From: Hibiscus mutabilis
Lineage: Eukaryota > Streptophyta > Magnoliopsida > Malvales > Malvaceae
Reading direction: 5' to 3'
NCBI GenBank assembly: GCA_019671005.1
Contig: CM033745.1
Location: 44,387,241 to 44,451,240, forward strand
Length of the DNA: 64,000 nucleotides
Part shown: positions 32,930 to 43,759 of the stretch, piece by piece
Position numbering within the stretch: position 1 is the stretch's first letter
Layout of the letters: every line of letters starts with the position of its first letter
Made by a program: the position numbers and the translations under genes
The notes under the pieces: generated by a model
Told to the model about the DNA's origin: nothing
Database searches by the model: none
The model's input: the letters and a program-made list of their open reading frames with translations, nothing else

Positions 32930-34235
32930 GACTTCCCGGTTTGTAGCATTGGAAAAACGAATTCTTTTGGACATCTCCGCTCTTCCTTGGCTGAATCTTC
33001 GGGCTCGTAAGTTCTTCCTATATGGAGCTTCGTCACCTTCCGATCTTGGAGTTTTATCAGACTTCCCTGTTTGGTTTGTAGCCTTGGAAAAGCGAATTTT
33101 TTTGGACATCTCCGCTCTTCCTTGGCTGAATCTTCAGGCTCGTAAGTTCTTCCTATATAGAGCTTCGTCACCTTCCGACCTTGGAGCTACGGACTCTTTT
33201 CGACCACACGTAACCCTTCGCTCTCATTGTAGCTTTGGAAAAACGAATTCTTTTGGACATTTCCGCTCTTCCTTGGCGAATCTTGGGCTCGTAAGTTCTT
33301 CCTATATAGAACTTCGTCACCTTCCGATCTTGGAGCTACAGGCTCTTTCGACATTGAACCCTTCGCTCTGATTTTTATCAGACTTCCCTGTTTGTAGCTT
33401 TGGAAAAATGAATTCTTTTGGACATTTCCGCTCTTCCTTGGCCGAATCTTCAGGCTCGTAAGTTCTTCCTATATAGAACTTCGTCACCTTCCGATCTTGG
33501 AGCTACAGGCTCTTTCGACATTGAACCCTTCGCTCTGATTTTTAGCTTTGGAAAAACGAATTCTTTTGGACATTTCCGCTCTTCCTTGGCCGAATCTTCA
33601 GGCTCGTAAGTTCTTCCTATATAGAACTTCGTCACCTTCCGATCTTGGAGCTACGTGGCTCTTTCGACATTGAACCCTTCGCTCTGATTTTTAGCTTTGG
33701 AAAAACGAATTCTTTTGGACATTTCCGCTCTTCCTTGGCCGAATCTTCAGGCTCGTAAGTTCTTCCTATATAGAACTTCGTCACCTTCCGATCTTGGAGC
33801 TACAGGCTCTTTCGACATTGAACCCTTCGCTCTGATTTTTATCAGACTTCCCTATTTGTAGCTTTGGAAAAACGAATTCTTTTGGACATTTCCGCTCTTC
33901 CTTGGCGAATCTTCAGGCTCGTAAGTTCTTCCTATATAGAACTTCGTCACCTTCCGATCTTGGAGCTACGGGCTCTTTCGACATTGAACCCTTCGCTCGA
34001 TTTTTAGCTTTGGAAAAACGAATTCTTTTGGACATTTCCGCTCTTCCTTGGCCGAATCTTCAGGCTCGTAAGTTCTTCCTATATAGAACTTCGTCACCTT
34101 CCGATCTTGGAGCTACAGGCTCTTTCGACATTGAACCCTTCGCGCTGATTTTTAGCTTTTGAAAAAACGAATTCTTTTGGACATTTCCGCTCTTCCTTGG
34201 CCGAATCTTCAGGCTCGTAAGTTCTTCCTATATAG
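32930..34235 (-). repeat. Tandem repeat array in the 3' UTR of E, about 9 units of 145-170 bp
   Basis: Units begin with ttggaaaaacgaattctttt at about 32951, 33085, 33234, 33402, 33546, 33692, 33863, 34008 and 34157. Each holds cttccgctcttccttggc, a short inverted motif AGTTCTTCCTATATAGAACT, and caccttccgatcttggagct. Units of about 146 bp alternate with about 168-bp units that carry an extra atcagacttccctgtttg segment. Both strands show accidental open frames across the array. Confidence 0.9.
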
Positions 34236-34740
34236 AACTCTTGACGTCTGAAGTCTCAGAGCTGCAGGTTCTTTTTCGACACAGAACCCTTCACCCTAAG
34301 ACAATGAAGCTCGGAGTCTTTCCTATATAAGACTCTTTGCTTTTGACACAACAGTTTCTATATATAACCTGTGTCATAGGTGAATTGCTTTGACTGAGAG
34401 TTCTTCCTATATAGAACTGCGAGTCTTCACCTTGGAGCCATCAGTTCCTCCTATATAGAACTTTTTGGCGTCTGAAATCTCAGAGCTACAGGTTCTTTTC
34501 GACACAGAACCCTTCGCCCTAAGACAATGAAGCTCGGAGTCTTTCCTATATAAGACTCTTTGCTCTTGACACAACAGGTTTCCTATATAACCCTGTGTCA
34601 TAGGTGAATTGCTTTGACTGAGAGTTCTTCCTATATAGAACTGCGAGTCTTCACCTTGGAGTTTTCAGTCCTTCCTATATAGAACTTTCAGCTTCTGAAG
34701 CCTTGGAGAGGTAGATTCTTCCTATATAGAAACTCTCTCT
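34236..34740 (-). repeat. Second tandem array in the 3' UTR of E, about two units of 230-240 bp
   Basis: A unit with gacacagaacccttc, caatgaagctcggagtcttt, ataagactctttgct and ttgctttgactgagagttct occurs at about 34245 and 34470. The inverted motif TTCTTCCTATATAGAA recurs in both units and continues to about 34730. Confidence 0.8.
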
Positions 34741-35085
34741 AGAGCTTGAAAACATGTGTCTTTTGTATGTAAAACATTGTCTTCTCATTTGGGATTTACA
34801 CCGTGATGGTCTTCGATGTCTCTTTGGATCTGCAGAGGATACATGCGAGATGAAAACAAAAATGCTATGACAAATGAATTGACATGCTCCTAATCCTAGT
34901 GATGTCTGACTATTCATGATGTATGAGATTCAATATCTTGGTGGGCTTGTTTTGGTCCTTATTTGACGTTCACTTTCTCCTTTCTTACGGGCATCGATAC
35001 CCCGCTTCACTGCCAAGTTCAACCATCTCGACCTTTCTTTTTTCCTCCAATTATGATTTGGAATTTTAAAGCGCCTTTCGGGTTT

Positions 35086-36081
35086 TCACTTTAAAGAGAT
35101 TTTTTTTCTGAGATAGTATTTCTTGACGGCATCAGAATTTACGGGATTTTTCAGCTCGTCCCCGTCCATTTCTGTTAGGATCAGGGCTCCTCCTGAGAAG
35201 GCCTTTTTTATGACGTATGGTCCTTCCCAGTTGGGCATCCATTTTCCTCGAGAATCTTTCTGGATAGGGAGGATTCTTTTGAGTACCAGATCCCCTTCTT
35301 TGAATTCTCTTGGGCGCACCTTTTTGTTGTAAGCCTGCACCATCCACTTTTGGTACATCTGACCATGACAAATGGCTTTTAGTCTTTTTTTGTCAATGAG
35401 ATTTAGTTGGTCGAGTCTGGCCTGTACCCATTCAGCTTCTTCCGTTTTACGCCGTTTAAGACCCGGAGGGACGGAATCTCTACCTCAATGGGAGTCTTGC
35501 TTTGGTACCATACACCAAGGAGTAAGGCGTTGCCCCCGTTGATGTGCGGATGGACGTTCTATAGGCGAAAAGGGCAAAATGCAACTTCTCATGCCAATCC
35601 TTGTAGGTATCCGTAGTCTTCGCTATGATCTTCTTTATATTTTTGTTTCTTTGCTTCCTTTGCTCTATTCATTTTAGGACGATAGATTGTGGAATTATGG
35701 TGTGTTATTTTGAATTGAGTGCACACGTCCTTTATCATTTTGTTGTTGATTGGAAGCATTATCGGTGATGATCCTCTCGGCAATCCGTATCGACAAATAA
35801 TTTCCTTCTTTAAGAACTTACAAAGCTGTAGTCTGGTGATATTGGCGTAAAGACGCTGCCTCTACCCATTTGGTGAAGTAGTCTATGGCGACCAAAATGA
35901 AACGGTGCCCATTGGAGGCCTTCGGATGGATCTGCCCGATAACGTCCATGCCTCATGCTGCGAAAAGCCACGGAGAATTCATGGTGTGTAGAGGCGATGG
36001 GGGTGCATGAATTTTGTCAGCATAAATTTGACATTTGTGGCATTTCCTGGCGTAATCGATGCAATCCCCCTCCATGGTCAA
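35086..36081 (-). pseudogene. Integrase core and C-terminus of element E
   Basis: The C-terminal open part (35358-35086) carries MYQKWMVQAYNKKV, GDLVLKRILP, WMPNWEGPYVI and FSGGALILTEMDG, the usual end of Tat-lineage integrase. Upstream (36080-35370), broken frames show KCHKCQ (zinc Cys pair), FTKWVEAA and ITDNASNQ-like core blocks with several shifts and stops. A TAG just after YGYF (near 36082) separates this from the RNase H frame. Integration in cis therefore looks impossible for this copy. Confidence 0.85.
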
Positions 36082-37260
36082 CTAGAAATAACCGTATCTC
36101 ATAATTTTCCGGGCTATAGACAACCCGTTGGCGTGCGTTCCACAGATCCCGTCATGCACTTCGGCTAAGATTTCCTTCGCCTCCCGGGCATCCACACATC
36201 TCAGCAATGTTTGATCATGACTTTTCCTATACAGGATCTCCCCATCTAGGACATATTTCGTTGCCATTTTTCTGAGCGCTTTCTTGTCATTGTCGTTTGC
36301 CCCTTCTGGATACTTTCGAAGCTTGACATATTGTAGGATATCATAGTACCATGGATTTCCGTCAATCTCTTCCTGTATACTACAACAATGAGCAGGCTTT
36401 TCAAACGTCTGCATCTTAATGGGTTTCATTTCTGCCCAGGTGTTTGTTTTAAACATGGATGCCAAGGTTGCCAACGCATCCGCCATCTGATTTTCTTCTC
36501 GGGGTAGGTAATTGAAGCTGACCTTTTCGAACTCTTTGACGAGCTCTTGGATTAATTTGTGATATTTGACCAACTTCGGGTCTCTGGTTTCCCACTCCCC
36601 GCGCAATTGGTAAATGACTAGGGACGAATCTCCGAACACTCGAAGTTCCTTAACCCTTCTTTCGATGGCTGAGTTCAGTCCCATGAGGCAAGCTTCGTAT
36701 TCAGCTATATTGTTTGTGCAGAAGAATTCCAATCTGCTTGTGAAAGGATAATAGACGTCCTCAGGTGAGATTAACACTGCCCCTATCCCATGTCCGAGGG
36801 CGTTGGAGGCTCCATCGAAGTAAAGTTTCCATGACTTATCATCTGAAATCTCTTCTCCGGTTGTAATGCACATCAAGTCTTCGTCTGGGAAACTAAATTT
36901 CAATGTCTCATAGTCATCTGAAGCACGACTAGCTAGGAAATCCGCTACGGCACTCCCCTTTACGGCTTTTTGATTAACATATACGATGTCGAATTCGGAT
37001 AAGAGCATCTGCCATCGAGCCATCCTTCCCGTTAGTGTTGGCGCTTCCATTAGGAACTTCAATGGGTCTAGCTTGGATATTAACCAGGTAGTATGGTACA
37101 ACAGGTACTGCCTGAGTCGCTTGGTAGCCCAAACTAGAGCGCAACACAGCTTCTGCACTGGCGGGTACCGTGTTCCGCAATCGTTGAATTTCCTGCTTAG
37201 GTAATAGATGGCCTGCTCCTTCTTTCTTGACTCATCGTGTTGCCCCAGCACACATCCCAT
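36082..37260 (-). CDS. Dual RNase H region and start of integrase of element E
   Basis: A 392-residue open frame. Residues 1-107 are the end of the polymerase-linked RNase H (MGCVLGQHDE, YYLSRKFNDC, ADFLAS). Residues 144-265 form a second RNase H with all four acidic active-site positions: D149 (LYFDGASN), E187 (NIAEYEACL), D211 (VFGDSSLV) and D261 (MADALATL). This second RNase H is the hallmark of the Tat/Ogre lineage. Residues 362-392 start the zinc-binding integrase domain (H369, H376). The frame is much better preserved than its neighbours. The N-terminal part of this RNase H continues upstream in another frame (YLTNAPILVAPVLG, about 37350-37310), but no reverse transcriptase palm motif is found beyond it. 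Confidence 0.9.
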   Translation of the reverse strand: MGCVLGQHDESRKKEQAIYYLSRKFNDCGTRYPPVQKLCCALVWATKRLRQYLLYHTTWLISKLDPLKFLMEAPTLTGRMARWQMLLSEFDIVYVNQKAVKGSAVADFLASRASDDYETLKFSFPDEDLMCITTGEEISDDKSWKLYFDGASNALGHGIGAVLISPEDVYYPFTSRLEFFCTNNIAEYEACLMGLNSAIERRVKELRVFGDSSLVIYQLRGEWETRDPKLVKYHKLIQELVKEFEKVSFNYLPREENQMADALATLASMFKTNTWAEMKPIKMQTFEKPAHCCSIQEEIDGNPWYYDILQYVKLRKYPEGANDNDKKALRKMATKYVLDGEILYRKSHDQTLLRCVDAREAKEILAEVHDGICGTHANGLSIARKIMRYGYF

Positions 37261-37299
37261 TGAATTCTCGAAGGCTGTTTAGTGGTCGACCAAGCACTG

Positions 37300-39680
37300 G
37301 TGCGACTAAAATTGGAGCATTTGTCAGGTACTTTTTTGTGCGAAAGGCTTTCTTGTCTTTAGAGTTATCACCCGCCATCATAAATGATCGTCTGGTTCTT
37401 ATATTATTCTTATATGAACCCTTGTCATCTTCTTGGCTTGGCGTTGCCCCATTCAACCACGGGCTCCACTGCTTTGAATTTTCTGGCCCATCCTATAGAG
37501 CCTTGATCTATTTCTAGTCACCAGGGTGAGCCAAGATGCTTCCATCCCTTGAACTCTTCCTTGATCTTCTCGTAGCATTTCGACGGGAACTAACTCTCGG
37601 TCCCTATGCTTTAAATCTCATCATCATTCATTTTTAAAGTAAAGTAAAAGGTAATTTACTTGTGTATAAAAAAATAATGATTGTTTGAAAGAAGATAATG
37701 ATCATTTGAAAATCACAACTTGGACATTTTGAAAACATTGTTTGGAACAAATGGTAAACATCATAACTTTGGGAGAAAATGTCAAACCTTTTTAAAACAT
37801 GTTTGCCCGAAATATCAAACACCATAGCGCATCTGTTTCAAGTTGCGAGACCAACTCTAATGAAGCGCATATTTAGAAGATCTTGACCATTATGGAGATA
37901 TATGCCAATGTATAGTTTCTTACGGTCTAATAGGCTTTTGAGAGGAACAACCCTACCTAGTTTCTACCCCGTTTAAGGTGGCTCTCTTAATCTCACTATC
38001 TCACCATGCCCCATCCTTCCCTCATTTGGGTGTCGATCAAGCACTTGAAGTTTGGCGTTCCTTGAAGAAAAGTTAACCCTTATAGGCGGAATGAAATCAA
38101 GACATTCTCATTCAACTTGGATATCTATGGATGACGAGAATGGTCTTTGGGGCTTGTAATGTAGGCCTTTGGTTTATGGTTAAATGAAACAAATATTTCT
38201 GTACTTGTGTAACTTGGATATGCCCATTATTCCTTCTTTTTTTGGATCACTCTAGACTGCCCGTTTTGGGTTTTCACCCTAGAGTTCATTTCCTTTCTTT
38301 TTCTTTGTATCTTTGCCTTGCATTACGGCTATATATCTTGATGTTCGTTTTCTGTCCAAGAATGTTTGATCCTCCGAACTCCTCGAATCGAGATTTCTTG
38401 AAGGACTACGAATACATTTCTGGGAATTCTTGTGATTGGCACGCTTGGATGAAATGTTATTCTTGCTTTCTTTTTTTTTCTCTCTTTTTCTTTTTCACTT
38501 TTTCTCTTGGATCGCTCTAGACTGCCCATTTTTGGGTTTTCACCTAGAGGTCACTTCCTTTTTGTACCTTCGGATCAATGTATTTTGGCTGGATATTGAT
38601 GCAGTGAGCTCAGTAGACTACTCTTTTTCTTCATTTTCAGGATCATTCTAGACTGCCCATTTTTGGTTTTTTTCACCTAGAGGTCATTTCCTTCAGGCGA
38701 TCTTGGGCCGACTTGTCTTGACTTGGCTTCAATTCGAGCTTCTATACTAATTTTCAAAACTGATGTTTACTTGAAATGTGGATTCCTTCTGTCTCTTGCT
38801 CATAGTTGAAGTCTCGTTCTTGTATTGTTTGATCTGTGTGTGAAGCATAGACTGTATTCTTTCTTTCTTTCTTTTTCTTCTTTTTTTAGACTGTTCACTC
38901 TGGGTTTTTAGCATTGAATCTCTTTCTTCTTATTCGAGTCTATGAATGTATCCTCGAATCAACACGGATCTATATTGGTATTGATGCGATCTTCCGCTCG
39001 GAGTTAATTGCCTCTCTGCAGCTCTTCTGATATTTACTCGATCTGGATTGCTTCGGCCTTCTGATCTCTTTTTTTGGTTTTTCGTTTGGACATATCCATG
39101 TTTTCAACCACGTTCTTCTGGTGATTTTCTGATCTTCGTATCCAATATGTCTGGACTCATCTGTGTCTTCTGGTAAAGTAAAAGAACACTATTTGTTGTC
39201 ATATTCACAAATGTCCTGAGAATGCCTTCAGGGGGTAGAGGTTTAGGGTCAACTTTTGTTTCAAGGATCTAAAACGACAAGTGCCTGAGAAGATAAATTC
39301 TTAAAATGGGAATTGCCCATTGTCTAAACACTCGCTTTTGTTCCTCTGTTGGCCTAAGTAAACTAGCAGATACTCACATTTACAGTATCACCACAACATT
39401 CAATCTCTTCTAAATATATGCAACTTAGAGTTGATCTTTGGATCTGAAACAAATATACTGTTGCATTCAAAATTCGAGGACCTGGTATAGAAATGATATA
39501 TACATATGTCCATTCAAAAATGTGTGTATATGCATATGGGAAAACTACCCCATAAAAATGAAATGTTTAAAGAATCAAGAATGTAAATATGTTTTTCCAA
39601 ATGGAAATGTGATTTTTAATTCTAATAAACAATGATTTTTTTTTGTTGAGAATTTCTTTGTGAAATGATGAGAAAAACGT
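37300..39680 (-). other. Region of E where protease and reverse transcriptase are expected but absent
   Basis: Minus-strand reading past the RNase H start gives no YxDD-type polymerase motif and no protease. Instead there are pyrimidine-rich sequences with four spaced copies of tctagactgccc...gggttttcacc...agagg (about 38249, 38515, 38648, 38888) and scattered T-rich runs. I see no other gene. This could be a replacement of the polymerase by non-coding sequence. Confidence 0.6.
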
Positions 39681-39689
39681 AGGGACCTT

Positions 39690-40475
39690 TGGATTATCTC
39701 CAGGGTGCTAACTCATTCTGCCCCTTCCAAGGTAGTGTAGGCTTGCCTCTTCTCTTGTTTTTCCACCGCTGGATGACTATTTTGTCACGACTCCCTTATC
39801 GACCAGCTTCTTAATTTTTTAACGACCCCAAATTTCTTAGTATCATGCCCCAGTGCCTCAATGTTTTGAAAGTGATACACATTTATCTCTCTGTTTCCTT
39901 TTGCTCCTAGGCAGGTCTGGTCTTTAAACTAAGGTCCCGGAGTGCATGTTTGTTTCTCGCTCTGACTGTCATTAAGTCTTCAAAGCTGACCTTCATTTTC
40001 TCGAGCATATTATTAAAGAATAAATATAAAAGATGGCATAGAAGTCAATTTCCTCTTCATCTACGGGGGTTGCACTTGGGTCACTAAACACAGACACCTC
40101 AAAGCACATTCCTTGAAGCTTTCATTAGGTTTCATCTTCGTACCCTAGAGATACCGACGACTTAGTGCTAGGTCCAAAGCACATCATATCACGGTAGGTC
40201 CTGCTAGACTGTCGGGGAAGTAGTGGATTGGTAATTTTTAATGCATCCCTCTATCTTTTGCAGAATATGGCCGCGTGAATCTTGAGGCATCTTGTTCCAT
40301 CATCATGTGCAAATCTGAGAATCTTTGGAATTCGAAGGAACGACCAACCCAGGGTTCAAACAGAGTTTTCTTGTATTAAAGACATCAAACTTCTTGTGTT
40401 CTCTTTTTTCCTCGAGCCCATCTTTTAACTGCTCGGATCTGGATTTTTGAGTGTCTTCAATTCTTTTATTCATGA
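39690..40475 (-). pseudogene. Gag of element E, degenerate
   Basis: From ATG near 40473 (MNKRIEDTQKSRSEQL) broken minus-strand frames show gag-like blocks in order: a KPNESFKECALR block followed by TQVQPP (about 40145-40075), EKMKVSFEDLMTV (about 40000-39965), and a HFQNIEALGHDTKKF block with KKLRSW (about 39880-39810) corresponding to the His-Asp-Thr zinc-like motif at the Tat gag end. Its Cys positions are lost. Many stops show it is non-functional. Confidence 0.65.
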
Positions 40476-40545
40476 TAAAACTCTAATTGTTCTTTGGATT
40501 ACCCCTCAAAAATTTTATGCAAGGTGTAAAATATGTCATGATTGT

Positions 40546-40600
40546 ACAATGTAATGCAATGCAATGTAATGTAATGCAATGCAATGCATGAATGCAAATG
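40546..40600. repeat. AATGC pentanucleotide microsatellite
   Basis: About ten copies of (T/C)AATG-type pentamers such as gcaatgcaatgtaatgtaatg. Confidence 0.85.
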
Positions 40601-40609
40601 CGGTGTTGA

Positions 40610-42200
40610 TTCTCGAACAGTCCTTAAAAGACTTTCAATCAGTAGAAAAATGTCTGGTTGCAATAAACTAATAATGAATTACAGGTGACAGTTAGCTTCC
40701 TTCTGGAGATCTTGATTTCGGGAAGCAAAACCTGTGCTCCACGTCTCGACGTCGTCTTCAGGATGATGGATGACTTCGTCTTCTCTTCTTATTCTATGGA
40801 CTCGTGACGTCATGATCTTTATTTTTTTGTGGCTTCTAAAAATAACATCAACAAGTGCAAGCATAATGCATATAATATCTTTTCTGGGTGCAAACGTCTA
40901 AATAGGGATGGATTCTATCGGTCCTAAGGGAGTACTTTAAAAAAATTTAGGGTTTAAATTAAAATTCTCAAAGATCATTTGGTTTTAAAAATTTCCCCAT
41001 TTTTATTATCAAAAATTTTAACTTACTTAAAAATGAAACTTTTAGGTTTCTTTTTGTTATTATTATTATTCTAAAAGTTTTATGAGAGAAGAAGTTTTCA
41101 AAGCAAAATAATAATATTTTTTTTTTTTTTTTTTTTTGAGTTAAATTAAAATCGAGAATTTAAAAATGGTCAAATGTGAAGATTTAAAATTGGGGTTCTC
41201 TGCGGCCCTGATTGAATCTTCCGCATCGACGTGCCTTATTGTCGTACCGTCTTCTTTCGCGATTGGTCTTTGCTCGACCTAACTTGATATTGTAATATTA
41301 TCGTCCCCGGCAAAGCAGACTTTTTCTATTTTGAAAGCCTTTTAATGAATTGTTCTTGAATCAACACCATGTCATGATATGCAACATGAATGCAAATAAA
41401 GGCTTTGATTCATTTGGTAATCACCCTTTCGAACGACTTTCATGGGAATTAAAGGGTCCAGATTACAAAAAGATCCATATTACAAAAGGAGTCCCTATTA
41501 CAAAAAGAGTCTATTACAAAGTCTTAATTACAAAATAAAATTCTACACATAAGCTCTAGCTCTACCTCCTACCTCCTCGTGACTCACGAGCAACTTGATA
41601 AACCTTGGTGCTTCTTCCATGTCCGGGGTTATGAAAGGTCGGAGAGTCGTGGCTTCGGTAGCTAAGTCATTCACACACCTTGTAGCTCGTTGTATGTCCA
41701 CCATTAGGTCTCGTGTGTATACTTTGGCACTACATGCTCATTCGGCAAATTGTTACGTCGGATCTGTTGAGTAATCTCTGACCGATGTCACGCGACTAGA
41801 TTGATGCAGTCCTTCCTAAGATACCTTTTTTCCATGATGAAAGATTTTCTAATCGGGCAAACCACTTGAATCAACGCCTCTATGTAATGTGGATGCAATG
41901 ATAATGCAAAAAAAATATGTGTAAAAATAAAATAAAACACAAAAAGAAATGAGTTAGTACCGGATAAATACATGCAGTGTTGGTGCTAGAAGGTAAATAA
42001 ACAAAACGACCCTATTTATCTAGTCCAAAACACCTAAGGTTATCCGCATGGCTCTAACAGGGTGGGTTTCTATGTTCTCTACATGCAGTGTTGGTGCTAG
42101 GAGGTACCCGAATTGTCCTTGCTGTCCCCTACTAAGGGTAGCAAGGCCCCCGATCATCACCCATTATAGGCTCCTTTCAACCGGGTTCAATTCAGGGGGA
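40610..42200 (-). other. 5' untranslated region of element E upstream of gag
   Basis: Contains a poly(T) run at 41120-41138 and a 60-residue-like frame at about 41740-41560 on the minus strand (RDLMVDIQRATRCVNDLATEA) that could be an ORF1 or gag relic. A direct repeat tacatgcagtgttggtgcta occurs at 41971 and 42082. No confident gene. Confidence 0.4.
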
Positions 42201-42208
42201 CCCATTCG

Positions 42209-42317
42209 CTTATGCCCGCACGGAAGGGCGATATCCTTACGAAAGCATAAGGTACTCGAGCCCCGAAGGTACTTGCTAGGCCCATACGGGAGAACGATAT
42301 CTCCACGAAAGCATTAG
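42209..42317 (-). promoter_or_regulatory. Twin-hairpin leader element of E
   Basis: Two tandem units (42317-42276 and 42251-42209 on the minus strand) share GCTTTCGT, GATATCG and GGGC words and are predicted by eye to fold. Unit 2 has the perfect outer stem CTTATGC/GCATAAG and inner AAGG/CCTT. Unit 1 has inner GGAGA/TCTCC. They lie about 180-290 nt downstream of the primer site. A related pair is in element K (58299-58397). Confidence 0.55.
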
Positions 42318-42500
42318 CGTTTTCCCCACTTAAAAAGACGGGTTTATATGCCATATTTTAAATGCGTTAAAATAAACGCGCAATTATGACCGAATGTTAA
42401 TTTAATAGTCACTTTAATTCGGAATTTCCAATATTAGTAAAGCGGTAATTATTTTAAAAGCTTGACTCTCATTTGTTTTTTTTTTAAAAAAAAAACAAAA

Positions 42501-42520
42501 AGTCCCCAGCGGAGTCGCCA
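42501..42520 (-). promoter_or_regulatory. Primer binding site of element E
   Basis: The minus strand reads TGGCGACTCCGCTGGGGACT two bases inside the LTR end, the form known from Ogre/Tat elements and usually attributed to tRNA-Arg. This fixes the right LTR as 5' LTR. Confidence 0.85.
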
Positions 42521-42522
42521 TC

Positions 42523-43754
42523 TGTAGCGAATGTCTCGCTAAAAAACGATCGTTTTCGAAATGCTTTTTGAAAGGTGTTTGTGATATTTAATATTTATTC
42601 CGTGGGGTTTACAAAAACCTTATAAAAATGGAGTCGCCACCGGCCACTTAGGTAGGCCGGACACCATAAAACCAGAGATTCAAAAGACAGGGTTCGGGAG
42701 TCGGTTACGGATGGGGAAGGATTAGCACCCCCACACCGCCCAAAATTGGTACTTTAATAATTACCGCTTTATTAATATTGGATTTTCGGATTAGAGTAGC
42801 GATTATTTTAAAATTCAGTCATAATTGCGAATAAATTTTAAAGGCCCCGTTATCCGAGAATAAACGCCCAACCACTATCACTACGCACGATCATGGCCCG
42901 TTTACGCTTGGATAAAAAGGGCACCGCATTGACAATTTATATATCATATGCAATCTTAGTGGCAAAAAATATAAAACATGGCAAAATATTTAAATACAAT
43001 AAATATTGACATAACAGAATACTAATCAAACATAAAATGCTAAACTAAAACATACATATATACATATTAATCTAACTCATAAATAAAAACATATCTAGCA
43101 TAAATAAAATATTAATATACAACACAAATTTAAAACATATTAAATATTAATCTAACACATAAATAAAAACAAACTCAACATAAATAAAATACTATTCTAA
43201 AACATACATAAATAAATATTAATCTAACTCATAAATAAAAACATATCTAACATAAATAAAATATTAATATGCAACACAAATTTAAAACATATTAAATATT
43301 AATCTAAAACATAAATATACAAAATAAAAACTAAGACTAAAATTTTAAGATAACTGATGCTTCATTAAATTGTAAAAATTACAACACTAATAAAAAAGGT
43401 AAGAAAATATACCTAACTAGGAGCTCGAACGACGAACTCCGCCGAGATCTACCGCGACCCCTCCAAAAATTTAACTAGATCGGACCTAAAATAGGACCCC
43501 GATCGAATGTTGGATCGAACCAACTGGGGTCGAGGGCACTGCCCCCAACCCCTATGAATTGATGGCAATTGAATTGCCAATTTCTCTTCAATTTTGGGCG
43601 TGTGATTGGAATGAATTGGGGTGCCTATTTATAGGCAATTTGTGGGTGACGTGGAGCACCCTGCTCCACGCAAATTTCCTTTTTTTTTATTTATAATTTT
43701 ACTATTATAATAACACTAATAACACTAAAACCCGGTCAAAAATGAGTGATTACA
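42523..43754 (-). repeat. 5' LTR (right) of element E (1232 bp)
   Basis: Same ends as the left LTR and the same TATA-like and GTGGAGCA/TGCTCCAC features (about 43620-43665). It lacks the GC-rich 27 bp and most of the ATT repeat found in the left copy. Confidence 0.93.
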
Positions 43755-43759
43755 CACAT

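Larger units (their letters stand above)
31547..43754 (-). mobile_element. Element E: young Tat/Ogre-type Ty3/gypsy retrotransposon lacking reverse transcriptase (12.2 kb)
   Basis: Full element with two nearly identical LTRs and a perfect TSD cacat (31542-31546 and 43755-43759). Minus-strand order: 5' LTR 42523-43754, primer site, structured leader, decayed gag (about 40475-39690), unknown region, RNase H plus second RNase H plus start of integrase (37260-36082), integrase (to 35086), long tandem-repeat 3' UTR (34740-32930), purine tract, 3' LTR. It sits in the 5' LTR of F. The uninterrupted sequence of the target is visible in the other LTR of F at about 50690-50700. Confidence 0.93.

Noticed and set aside
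32850..34170. Repeated open frames across the E tandem array (both strands)
   Set aside because: They follow the repeat period and encode the same peptide again and again. They result from unit lengths and lack of stops, not from a gene.
32930..34235. CRISPR-like array
   Set aside because: The units are contiguous long tandem repeats in a plant retrotransposon 3' UTR, without unique spacers.
42048..42317. Plus-strand protein at the right end of E
   Set aside because: It lies antisense to the structured leader of E and its repeated LGPYGRTISPRKH pattern only reflects the twin hairpin units.
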